DNA of 64,000 nucleotides from RGIG2161 sp964525525 (GTDB taxonomy: Bacteria; Bacillota; Clostridia; Oscillospirales; CAG-272): positions 26,323 to 90,322 of the forward strand of contig CAZGHD010000001.1 in NCBI GenBank assembly GCA_964525525.1, given 5' to 3'. Below the pieces are notes generated by a model that had not been told where the DNA came from, did not search any database, and saw only the letters and a list, made by a program, of their open reading frames with translations. The stretch's first letter is position 1, and each line of letters begins with the position of its first letter. Shown in pieces: positions 14,808-22,805 of the stretch. A program made the position numbers and the translations under genes.

Positions 14808-17405
14808 TTACTTATTATCCCTTGCGGCGATGTCAGCTTCGTAGTTTGCTCTGTCCTGAGTGCCGAGGGCGTTGCGGAAGAGAACTATTCCGGACTCGTC
14901 TTCGTCAAAGGTGTATTCTACCGAGCCGTGCCAGCCGTTACCGAGCTCTGTCGGTTCGTAACGGCGGAACAGTGAATCAGCCACGGGGAAGTAGCCCTCG
15001 CCCTTGCCGCGGTAATCGGTCAGCTCCCAGATGCAGTCGAGCTTGCCGTCCTTTCCGTACGGGCGGGAGAATTTAACTATACCTATCTCGGGTGCAAACC
15101 AGTACTCCATCTTGCCGCCGCGATAGCCGTAACCTCCTTCGGGACCGGTAAGATCGAATTTTATGTGTCGGCAGTTTTCAAACGTTCCCGCTTTGGTTAT
15201 AACGGTTTCCTCGTCAAGCACGTCGAACACAAGGTGATTGGATTTTCCTTTCCACGTGGGCACGTTGCGCTCATCGTGATACCCGGGTATCCATTCGTCA
15301 CTCCATATAGTACCTGCCGCGTCATAGAGAATATCGTAAAGGAAGCTATAGAGAACTTTATAGCCCTCGTCTCCGCAGTTACCCATATCCTTCCACTCAA
15401 AGCTGTATTTTCTGTTGTCAGAAATTTTAACCTTTCCGTCATTTGTGTCAACGTCTATAAGCTCAAAGAAGTTCCAATGTCCCTTTTCGGTATAACTCGG
15501 GTTGAAACCGGGGTCGGTTGCCAATATACGCTGCATTACGTCGGTCGCGATAGCGATATGCACCTTTTCACGCTTGGTTTTTGCAAGCTCTGCGGCGCGG
15601 GCAAGCGGCTTGCTTACGTCTACGATAGCTTCACCACCGTCGTTTTCGGTATAATAACCGCGACGTACGTGGAGCATATTACCTTTCCATGAATCATCGT
15701 AACCGAGATGCTGTACGAATGTGTATGCTTTGACAGTTACGCTGTCGTCGGCAGCGGCGGTTACCTCAAAGGTGTTTTCCGCTTCGACTATAACTGCGTC
15801 GGTGGATTTGGGTGTGTAGCTCCATTTGTTGCCCACAGCGAACGGGAGCATTCCGCTGCCGCCGAGTATGGTGTAGCTGTCAAGCTCCCATTCATTTGTC
15901 TCGTCATAGCGGTTTACGATCTGGTGCACGATACCGACGCCGGGACAGAAGGTGGTATCGCAGAATTTAACACCGTATTTTTCACCTTTGAAACGGTAAA
16001 GTGAGCAGTTTTCAAATTTTCCTGCAGGGGTATCGACAGTTACGTCGTTTGATACGTAAGTCAGGGTGCTGTCACCGCTTGTCTTAACGTCGCCCGGCTT
16101 CATTTCGGGGTCGTATATAAGACTGTTAAGTCTCGAGCACTGCCAGAAAAGTGATGAGTCGTATTCGTCTGCATAGCCGCGGTGATAACCCGGCTGTGAC
16201 CAGAAATAGAGCTTACCGTCGATATACTTATATACCTCGCCCTGAACTCCGAAACGGAATTTTTCATAGGGGAGATCAAGCTCGTGCGCTTTTTTCTCCG
16301 CGTCGATCGCCGCGAGAGCGTTTGCGTAGTAAACGTCGCTCGGCTCGAGAAGCTCGAGTACCTTGTTGTATGCATTCATACAGTCCTCGTAATTTTTCTC
16401 GTCGCGGGAGTAGCATCCGTACCAGAAGTATGTGTATGCCAAGGATTTTACAAATCCGTTTTCTTCGAGAAACGGCATCTGCGTATTTTTCATAAAATCA
16501 AGGCGTTCTTTGCCGGAATATTTTCCGTGCTCATACGCCATTACCGACTGCATTACATCGTCGTTATGGCTATTTAACGCTGCGTCCTTCATTTTAGCAA
16601 GAACTTCGTCGTTTCTCTCACCCGGCAACCACCAATATCCTCTCATAAGTACCTCTGCGAGAGCGTACTGCTTTTCATTTGATTCATCAAGCGCTTCGAC
16701 GTCCCCAAGGACACGGCGATATTCTTCCTCAAAGCCGGTTATGTCGTCTCTGATCTGCCACAGCTTGAGCTCCTCGACCTGCCGCATAACGCGTTTTACG
16801 AGAGCTTCGTTTTCGTCGTATGTCTTTTCCATAATACCGTATTCCTTTCTCAGTTGTTTCCGCCCCTCGCACAGACGCCACTTTACCGTCCCTGCCGGCA
16901 GGGAAAGGCGCGCGGCTATCTCGGCGACCGAAAGACCTTCAAAGTAATGCAGAGTGACCGCCTCGCGTATCTTTTCACTCAGTGCTTCAACGGCCGTGTG
17001 AAGCTCTGACGCCTGCTCGTCCTTTGACAGATTTGCGATACCGAGCATATCGAGTATTTCGCTATTCTCATCGTCTGCAAGCTCAATGCCCGAGAGCAGG
17101 TCAAGGCTGATGTCGGGAACGGTACTGCGGTAGTGAGCGACCAGAGTGCGAGCCTTGTTTTTGGCTATGTGACACACCCAGGAACCGAATTTATTGCGGT
17201 CTTTGAGCGAGTCGAGATTGATCCACGCAGAAACGAATGCGTCCTGTGACGCATCCTGCGCGGAAAATTCGTTTTCGGTCACCTTGTAGGCAGTTCCGAG
17301 AACCGAACGCTCGTGACGCAGTACCAGCTCTTCAAACGCGAGCTGATTTCCGAGCAGGGTCAGCTCTACGAGAACGTCGTCATTGTGTTCCGTGTGTTTT
17401 GTCAT
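14808..17405 (-). CDS. ECF sigma factor fused to a 670-residue putative sensor region
   Basis: 865 residues. Residues 1-190 are an ECF sigma factor: region 2 has LAFEELVLRHERSVLGTAYK and SQDAFVSAWINLDSLKDRNKFGSWVCHIAKNKA; region 4 has LSEKIREAVTLHYFEGLSVAEIAARLSLPAGTVKWRLCEGRKQL. Residues about 200-380 are helical and TPR-like. The rest is mainly beta, with an internally repeated unit: VDTPAGKFENCSLYRF (about 458) and ITKAGTFENCRHIKF (about 734), each followed by a GIV block and a PFAVGNKW or FPVADSLF segment. The PAGxFENC motif resembles DUF3108/TapB-like domains. No membrane segment or anti-sigma gene is seen, so the C-terminus may control the sigma part directly. A 46-bp promoter block lies upstream (17449-17494). 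Confidence 0.85.
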   Translation of the reverse strand: MTKHTEHNDDVLVELTLLGNQLAFEELVLRHERSVLGTAYKVTENEFSAQDASQDAFVSAWINLDSLKDRNKFGSWVCHIAKNKARTLVAHYRSTVPDISLDLLSGIELADDENSEILDMLGIANLSKDEQASELHTAVEALSEKIREAVTLHYFEGLSVAEIAARLSLPAGTVKWRLCEGRKQLRKEYGIMEKTYDENEALVKRVMRQVEELKLWQIRDDITGFEEEYRRVLGDVEALDESNEKQYALAEVLMRGYWWLPGERNDEVLAKMKDAALNSHNDDVMQSVMAYEHGKYSGKERLDFMKNTQMPFLEENGFVKSLAYTYFWYGCYSRDEKNYEDCMNAYNKVLELLEPSDVYYANALAAIDAEKKAHELDLPYEKFRFGVQGEVYKYIDGKLYFWSQPGYHRGYADEYDSSLFWQCSRLNSLIYDPEMKPGDVKTSGDSTLTYVSNDVTVDTPAGKFENCSLYRFKGEKYGVKFCDTTFCPGVGIVHQIVNRYDETNEWELDSYTILGGSGMLPFAVGNKWSYTPKSTDAVIVEAENTFEVTAAADDSVTVKAYTFVQHLGYDDSWKGNMLHVRRGYYTENDGGEAIVDVSKPLARAAELAKTKREKVHIAIATDVMQRILATDPGFNPSYTEKGHWNFFELIDVDTNDGKVKISDNRKYSFEWKDMGNCGDEGYKVLYSFLYDILYDAAGTIWSDEWIPGYHDERNVPTWKGKSNHLVFDVLDEETVITKAGTFENCRHIKFDLTGPEGGYGYRGGKMEYWFAPEIGIVKFSRPYGKDGKLDCIWELTDYRGKGEGYFPVADSLFRRYEPTELGNGWHGSVEYTFDEDESGIVLFRNALGTQDRANYEADIAARDNK

Positions 17406-17448
17406 CTTGCATTTCCTTTCTTTTGCTTTTCCGTCCTACGGAGCGGTC

Positions 17449-17494
17449 TTTTTGGGGCTTTCACTTATAAGACTCGGAAAATGAGTAAAAGGTT
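17449..17494 (-). promoter_or_regulatory. 46-bp promoter repeat, copy 1 (sigma-sensor gene)
   Basis: This block is identical base for base to 21187-21232. On the minus strand it begins AACC and reaches CGAGTC after 15 more bases from AAC, the layout of an ECF promoter (-35 AAC, -10 CGxC), then TATAAGTGAAAGCCCC. Flanking sequence differs right up to the AACC, so the conserved block starts at the presumed -35. Self-activation by the adjacent ECF sigma is the likely reading (inference). Confidence 0.7.
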
Positions 17495-17538
17495 GGGTAA
17501 AGCGAAAAAAATTTTAGGCTTGGCTCAAAAATATTCTT

Positions 17539-19323
17539 TTACACATATTTACTTGCCTGTAAATTGAATAGATGTGCATACTTTCCATTCTGCTTCAAAA
17601 GCTCAAAATGTGATCCTTGTTCGATAATACGTCCATCATCTATAACAAGTATCTTATCGGCAAGCGTGGTATTGGAAAGTCTGTGTGAAATCGTAACCGA
17701 ACTTTTACCTTCGCTCAAATGATAGAGCTGTTCGAAAATTCTATCCTCCGAGATAGGGTCAAGCGCAGCAGACGGCTCGTCAAGAATCATATATTCGCTA
17801 TCTTTGAAGTATGCACGGGCAAGTCCAACGAGCTGCCATTGGCCGCCCGAAAGATCTTTGCCGTTGTCTGCATAGTAGCGTCCAAGAACGCTGTCAAAAC
17901 CGTTCTCCCAATCCTTGATGACTTCACTTGCGCCGCTGATGTCGCAAGCCTTTTTCAGTTTCTCGTCATTAAAACGGTTGTCGAAATCCGATAGAGCAAT
18001 GATTTCTCGTAGCGGCAGACAGTAAGTAACATAGTCTTGAAACAGCACACCAAATACTTTTCGTACTGCGTAAACATCATATTCCTTCAAATCCACGCCG
18101 TCGAGCTTGATGCAGCCTTCCTCGGGATCATAGAAGCGGAACATCAGCTTGATAATCGTGGATTTTCCTGCACCATTCAAGCCTATCAGACCAATTTTTT
18201 CATGCGGTTCTATGGTAAAGGAACAATCCTTCAGTACATATTGCTCCGCATTGGGATAACGGAAGGATACGTTGCAGAACTCGATTTTTGGATTATTCGA
18301 CGGCTTCAAGGTTCCGCTTTTTTCTACCTCGGATTTAATATCCATAAATTCCCGAAGTTCTGTCAAACGATCATTATCATTTAAAAAAACGTCAATACTA
18401 TTCATCAGTGTCTGGGTTTGATTTCGTAATCTGGATACTATACTTAAATTATACTGTAAATCACCTATACCAATTATTTTATGAATTACATCCAATGCAG
18501 AAATAGTAATCACTAAAAATTCACTGGACAAATTAATAATCATAATTAGTGTATTGATAATGTTGTGTTTTATATTTTCGTGAAAATTTATACGGAACAG
18601 CTTTTCCCACACTTCATTGCGCTTGTTAAGAAAATATGAGCCTATGTTGTTCAACTTAATTTCAAACTGCACATTATTGTCGAAGAATAATCCGCTGTAA
18701 TAGTCTTTTTTTCGATTATCACGAAGCTGTTGTTTCTCCATCTCCATTCTGTGTTCTGTGTGCTTTTTATTATACAGAAAATACGGTACCAACAGGAGAA
18801 GGGTTGCAATTCCAAGCCACCATTTGTATGTACACACGATTACAAAAGTTGTAATAACGTTGATAAATGCAGAAACAATATCAAAAAACAACCATGTCAT
18901 TTGAGTCATAGTTCCGAAATTATTTCGTGCGTGACGAACCTTATCACCCATCTCTGCACTATCAAAAAAGGCAAGATCCATTCGGGATGTTTTGTCCATC
19001 ATAACGGCTTCAATATAAAACTGTATTTCAAAACCATATCGCGAGTTTACATACAAATTAAATCGTGCAAGCATATATATAAGAAGCTGCAATATAAGGT
19101 AAATAGCGAGGTTAAAGAAAACTGCTTGGAAATTTCTTGGGACATTTGCTATGCCATTCAATATTTCTCTCCACAGACCTATATTTATCAAAGGGATTAC
19201 TGTGGTTGAAAGAAGAATCAATAATTTCATAGAAAAATAGAATTTCGATGCAAAAAAACTGGTTTTAAACCCAAACCACAAATTCCCAATAATTCCTCTG
19301 AAAAAATCATTGATTTTCTTCAT
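17539..19323 (-). CDS. ABC exporter half-transporter 2 (TMD-NBD)
   Basis: 594 residues: an N-terminal six-helix exporter domain (about 1-330) and a C-terminal ATPase. Walker A is GLNGAGKSTIIKLMF, the signature is the canonical DLSGGQWQLVGLARAYF, Walker B is YMILDEPSAALD with the catalytic Glu, and ISHRLSNTTLADKILV holds the switch His. Its start overlaps the end of the partner gene by 4 bp. It probably forms a heterodimeric exporter of the lipid, peptide or lantibiotic-type family. The reading is unusually A+T rich next to the flanking genes, which suggests separate origin. The substrate is unknown. Confidence 0.9.
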   Translation of the reverse strand: MKKINDFFRGIIGNLWFGFKTSFFASKFYFSMKLLILLSTTVIPLINIGLWREILNGIANVPRNFQAVFFNLAIYLILQLLIYMLARFNLYVNSRYGFEIQFYIEAVMMDKTSRMDLAFFDSAEMGDKVRHARNNFGTMTQMTWLFFDIVSAFINVITTFVIVCTYKWWLGIATLLLLVPYFLYNKKHTEHRMEMEKQQLRDNRKKDYYSGLFFDNNVQFEIKLNNIGSYFLNKRNEVWEKLFRINFHENIKHNIINTLIMIINLSSEFLVITISALDVIHKIIGIGDLQYNLSIVSRLRNQTQTLMNSIDVFLNDNDRLTELREFMDIKSEVEKSGTLKPSNNPKIEFCNVSFRYPNAEQYVLKDCSFTIEPHEKIGLIGLNGAGKSTIIKLMFRFYDPEEGCIKLDGVDLKEYDVYAVRKVFGVLFQDYVTYCLPLREIIALSDFDNRFNDEKLKKACDISGASEVIKDWENGFDSVLGRYYADNGKDLSGGQWQLVGLARAYFKDSEYMILDEPSAALDPISEDRIFEQLYHLSEGKSSVTISHRLSNTTLADKILVIDDGRIIEQGSHFELLKQNGKYAHLFNLQASKYV

Positions 19324-21110
19324 ATTGCTTTATCCTCCTTTAAAGTATACTTTTCACGCTGGAGGTTATAGAGTTTTGCGTATAGACCGTCAAGTGAAAT
19401 AAGCTCGTCATGTGTACCTTCTTCCTTGATTTTTCCATCATCCAGTACGATTATTTTATTTGACATACGAGTACTTGAAATACGGTGTGAGATCATAACA
19501 CCTGTTTTTTTATGTGCTATGACTTCATAGTTTTTAAAAATCTGATCCTCAGCCTCTGCATCAAGTGCGGCTGACGGTTCGTCAAAAATAATGATGGGAG
19601 CGTTTTTGAAATAAGCTCGTGATAACGCAATCTTTTGCCATTGACCCTTTGAAAGCTCGGTACCTTTGTCGTCAAATTGACGTGTCATAAATGAGTCAAT
19701 CCCATTTTCAAGTTTGGGACGCAAATCATCATATACACCGCTTTGTATCAATACATTCTGAATTTCATCGTTATTGTCCATACGTTCAGGTGCGGATAGA
19801 GCAATATTTTCTCTCAGTGTAAGCGGATATTGCACAAAACTTTGAAATAATACCGAAAATAAGTTTCTCACATCCCGTATATCGTAATCCGCCATTGGGT
19901 AACCGTTTATCAAAATTTGTCCCGATTCAATTTCGTAAAGTCCCAGCATCAGCTTTATAATTGTGGATTTACCTGAACCGTTGATACCGACTATAGAGAG
20001 CTTGTCACCACGGTTCAGCGTGAAAGAGGCACCTGATAAAACATATTTTTCGGTATAAGGATACTTGAAATAGACATTTTCAAAGCTAAGAGATTCAAAT
20101 GTTTCCAATTTCCTCGATTTAATATTTATATCAGGACAATCTAAGGCAAAAAAGGCAAATACTCGGCCCATTCTTTGCGCTGTCCTCGTATATCCAAATA
20201 CAATAACATCCAACATGGTTTTGAATGTGTTTGTAGCAGAAAGTGCAAATCCTGTGTACAGCGCTACATCACCTATACTTATATCTGAAATCATAGCTTT
20301 ATAAACGACAAATGCTGTGAATACTATTTCACCAATGCGCATAATTAGTTCCACAGGAAGTGACGCGAACAGTTTTTTCTTATCGAGTTTTTTGTTTTCT
20401 TTTGTAAATTCGTTTTTCTCCGTAAGATATCTGTCCTTTATATTATCAGTAAGATCATACATTCGTACATCTTTTGCGGGCCAAGCATCGGTTAGCATCC
20501 AACGATAATAATTGAATTTTCGTGTATCCGGTGCCGTCTTCATACGCAAATTTTCTGATTTTTTATCGAATACACTTCTTAAAATAATAGATGGTATAGT
20601 TAATATAAGAAATAACATCGCGAACCAAACATGAAAATTCACAAGAGCAGTGAATGTTACAGCAAAAGTGTAGGCATATGTTATGACCCGCACAATATTA
20701 TCCGCCAGATGAACTGCGGCAACCGTAGAATAACGTACATCGGTAACTACATTTTTTCCATTGGCAGAATCAATAAACGACATTGGAAGTTGGTTCATTT
20801 TTGCAAGTACATCCCGTTCATACTGTTCCTGTGCTCTTTCAAATATGGAATTATAGAGCAAAGTATGTACACTGTTCATTCCACAAGAAAGAAGAAGAAT
20901 GGCGATATAAAGACCTATTAAAGAAAGAAGAACCGATAAATTGGGTGAGTACAGGGTTAAATTTTCTAAAATATATTTCATAACCAATGTGCCGGATAAT
21001 GTTAATGTAGAACATATCAAGGCAACTATCCAGTAAACCACAACCATATATTTACTGGACTTGTACAACAAACCAAATGAGTAGAATATTGATTTAAGGT
21101 AAAGTTTCAT
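19320..21110 (-). CDS. ABC exporter half-transporter 1 (TMD-NBD)
   Basis: 596 residues with the same fold as its partner: six membrane segments in residues 1-310, then an ATPase with Walker A GINGSGKSTIIKLML (about 375), Walker B IIIFDEPSAALD and VMISHRISSTRMSN. Its signature is TELSKGQWQKIALSRAY, with Lys for the usual Gly, a mild deviation often seen in one half of heterodimeric exporters. The ATG has GAGGAGG upstream and overlaps the TAA of an 18-aa leader ORF. It is transcribed from the second copy of the 46-bp ECF-type block, which ties it to the sigma-sensor gene. Confidence 0.9.
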   Translation of the reverse strand: MKLYLKSIFYSFGLLYKSSKYMVVVYWIVALICSTLTLSGTLVMKYILENLTLYSPNLSVLLSLIGLYIAILLLSCGMNSVHTLLYNSIFERAQEQYERDVLAKMNQLPMSFIDSANGKNVVTDVRYSTVAAVHLADNIVRVITYAYTFAVTFTALVNFHVWFAMLFLILTIPSIILRSVFDKKSENLRMKTAPDTRKFNYYRWMLTDAWPAKDVRMYDLTDNIKDRYLTEKNEFTKENKKLDKKKLFASLPVELIMRIGEIVFTAFVVYKAMISDISIGDVALYTGFALSATNTFKTMLDVIVFGYTRTAQRMGRVFAFFALDCPDINIKSRKLETFESLSFENVYFKYPYTEKYVLSGASFTLNRGDKLSIVGINGSGKSTIIKLMLGLYEIESGQILINGYPMADYDIRDVRNLFSVLFQSFVQYPLTLRENIALSAPERMDNNDEIQNVLIQSGVYDDLRPKLENGIDSFMTRQFDDKGTELSKGQWQKIALSRAYFKNAPIIIFDEPSAALDAEAEDQIFKNYEVIAHKKTGVMISHRISSTRMSNKIIVLDDGKIKEEGTHDELISLDGLYAKLYNLQREKYTLKEDKAI

Positions 21111-21166
21111 TATTTCCTCCTCGAATAATAGCCCTGGTGAATTTTAAAACAACTTATACTTGTCAT
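21110..21166 (-). CDS. 18-aa leader ORF with sigma-gene-like start
   Basis: On the minus strand, ATG 21166 begins an 18-codon ORF (MTSISCFKIHQGYYSRRK) whose TAA overlaps the ABC gene ATG (TAATG). Its ribosome site and start, GGAAATGTAAGATGACA, match those of the sigma-sensor gene at 17405 (GGAAATGCAAGATGACA). It therefore looks like the 5' end of a duplicated sigma gene that now acts as a leader or is simply a scar. Translation is plausible but unproven. Confidence 0.5.
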   Translation of the reverse strand: MTSISCFKIHQGYYSRRK

Positions 21167-21186
21167 CTTACATTTCCTTTTTTGCG

Positions 21187-21232
21187 TTTTTGGGGCTTTC
21201 ACTTATAAGACTCGGAAAATGAGTAAAAGGTT
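21187..21232 (-). promoter_or_regulatory. 46-bp promoter repeat, copy 2 (ABC exporter operon)
   Basis: An identical copy of 17449-17494, in the same orientation, ending about 75 bp before the ABC ATG. It carries the same AACC and CGAGTC elements. The identity over 46 bp between otherwise unlike flanks indicates either a recent duplication or selection for recognition by the same sigma factor. Confidence 0.7.
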
Positions 21233-21258
21233 TGCTTTTTTTGAAAAAAATATAAAAA

Positions 21259-21293
21259 AGTGGATCAACTGCTTAAAAAACAGCCGATCCACT
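21259..21293 (-). terminator. Terminator of the small alarmone synthetase gene
   Basis: The AGTGGATC/GATCCACT arms (21259-21266 and 21286-21293) are followed on the minus strand by two T-runs. Confidence 0.85.
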
Positions 21294-21304
21294 TGATTTT
21301 TTTG

Positions 21305-21976
21305 TTATTTTTCCGCGTCGATCTGACGGCGGATAGACTGCATTTCAAGGTCTATTGCGGCGATCTTATCCGAGCACTCACGGAGCTGCGCGGCGATCAC
21401 TTCGGGATTTTCAACGTCTTTTTTATACTTGAGCTTGTGCTCAAGACTTGCCCAGAAGTCCATCGCTATCGTGCGGAACTGTACTTCAACTTCCATACGC
21501 TCTGTAGATTCGGTGAGGAATATCGGAATGTTTATTATCATATGGTAGCTTCTGTATCCGCTTTCCTTGGGATTTTTTATGTAGTCCTTTATCTCAATTA
21601 CGTTTATGTCGTCCTGACGCATAAACATCTCGGACAGCATATAAATATCCTCGGGGAAGGAGCAGATTATCCGCGCGCCTGCAACGTCGTGAACGTGCGC
21701 GCGGACGTTTTCGAGATTTACCTCGTAATTTTTACGGTTCAGCTTTTCGATTATACTTTGCGGACTTTTTATTCGGGTCTTTATTGATTCAACCGGGTTG
21801 CGGTTGTATCTTATTGAAAATTCATCGTCAAGCACTTCAAACTTGGTAGCAACCTCTTTCAGCGCGCAGTTGTATTTCATCATAAGCTCGATAAACGGGC
21901 GCTGATTTGCAAGCAGAGGATGCTCGTCAAGATTTGAAATCTGCAGTTTTTTCGGGCGATCGTTAAGGCTGATCAT
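21305..21976 (-). CDS. Small alarmone synthetase, RelQ/YjbM type
   Basis: 223 residues starting at ATG 21976, with GGAGGTGA upstream; a GTG at 21985 lies inside that ribosome site. It is a stand-alone RelA/SpoT synthetase domain: FEVLDDEFSIRYNRNPVESIKTRIKSPQSIIEKL, then VHDVAGARIICSFPEDIYML, DYIKNPKESGYRSYHMIINI and RMEVEVQFRTIAMDFWASLEHKLKYK, the conserved G-loop and ATP/GDP-binding segments. It makes (p)ppGpp from ATP and GDP or GTP, without hydrolase or regulatory domains. It is monocistronic, with an inverted repeat in its promoter. Confidence 0.93.
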   Translation of the reverse strand: MISLNDRPKKLQISNLDEHPLLANQRPFIELMMKYNCALKEVATKFEVLDDEFSIRYNRNPVESIKTRIKSPQSIIEKLNRKNYEVNLENVRAHVHDVAGARIICSFPEDIYMLSEMFMRQDDINVIEIKDYIKNPKESGYRSYHMIINIPIFLTESTERMEVEVQFRTIAMDFWASLEHKLKYKKDVENPEVIAAQLRECSDKIAAIDLEMQSIRRQIDAEK

Positions 21977-22025
21977 TTTTATCACCTCCGGATTTTATAA
22001 TGGGGAGTGCAACCTTACTAAATAT

Positions 22026-22054
22026 ATTATAGCATGGCTTTATTAAGAATAAAG
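22026..22054 (-). promoter_or_regulatory. Promoter of the alarmone synthetase gene with inverted repeat
   Basis: TATAAT on the minus strand (complement of 22026-22031) has no good -35. Just upstream lies a perfect inverted repeat, CTTTATT (22038-22044) and AATAAAG (22048-22054). The weak -35 and the palindrome suggest a regulated promoter. Confidence 0.45.
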
Positions 22055-22097
22055 AAACTTAATGTGACGGATTTCGGTTTTTTTATTCACATAATCA

Positions 22098-22805
22098 TTA
22101 CTTTCCCGAAAGGGTGCGGATGACGTATCCCGCGAGCACGAGTCCTGCCGCGCTCGGTACGAAAGCGCAGGATGCGGGTACGGGCTTGCCGCTGTCAGGG
22201 TCGGTGACTCCGGATTTTATCGGCGCTTCATCCGAGAAAACCACAGGCAGTTTTTTTATTCCGCGCTTTTTAAGCTCGATTCGCATTACGCGTGCAAGCG
22301 GGCATACCGACGTTTTATAAATATCGGTGACGCAAAAGCGGGACGGATCGAGCTTTCCGCCTGCGCCCATTGACGATATTATCGGTATTCCGAGCTCTGC
22401 CGCGCGCTCGATTATAAGCAGCTTTGACGACACGGTGTCTATCGCGTCGATGATAAAATCGTATTTTGAAAAATCTATCTCGTCTGCGTTTTCTTTTGAA
22501 TAGAATATCGGGAGCTCGGTGATATTTATCGCGGGATTTATGTCCAGCGCACGTTCTGCCATTACCTCGGTTTTAAGTCTGCCGACGGTGGAGCGGAGCG
22601 CGATTATCTGGCGGTTTAGATTACTTTCGCTCACGCGGTCTCCGTCTACCAGAGTTATAGTGCCGATACCGCTTCGCACGAGCGCTTCTGCGGCGTATCC
22701 GCCGACGCCGCCAACACCGAACAGGAGTACGCTTGAGCGAGCGAGCTTTTCGACGGCATCATGCCCGAGCAAAAGCTCGGTACGGCTGAAAATATTATCG
22801 CTCAT
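22098..22805 (-). CDS. tcdA: tRNA threonylcarbamoyladenosine dehydratase TcdA (ThiF/E1-like)
   Basis: 235 residues from ATG 22805, six bases after GGAG; a start at 22817 would lie upstream of that site. Features of the E1-like family: SSVLLFGVGGVGGYAAEALVRSGIGTITLVDGD (nucleotide-binding GxGxxG), SESNLNRQ, DFIIDAIDTVSSKLLI, and the TcdA-specific SSMGAGGKLDPSRF. TcdA cyclises t6A at position 37 of ANN-decoding tRNAs to ct6A using ATP. The N-terminus overlaps the end of mtnA by 11 bp, so it is the third gene of metH-mtnA-tcdA. Confidence 0.9.
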   Translation of the reverse strand: MSDNIFSRTELLLGHDAVEKLARSSVLLFGVGGVGGYAAEALVRSGIGTITLVDGDRVSESNLNRQIIALRSTVGRLKTEVMAERALDINPAINITELPIFYSKENADEIDFSKYDFIIDAIDTVSSKLLIIERAAELGIPIISSMGAGGKLDPSRFCVTDIYKTSVCPLARVMRIELKKRGIKKLPVVFSDEAPIKSGVTDPDSGKPVPASCAFVPSAAGLVLAGYVIRTLSGK

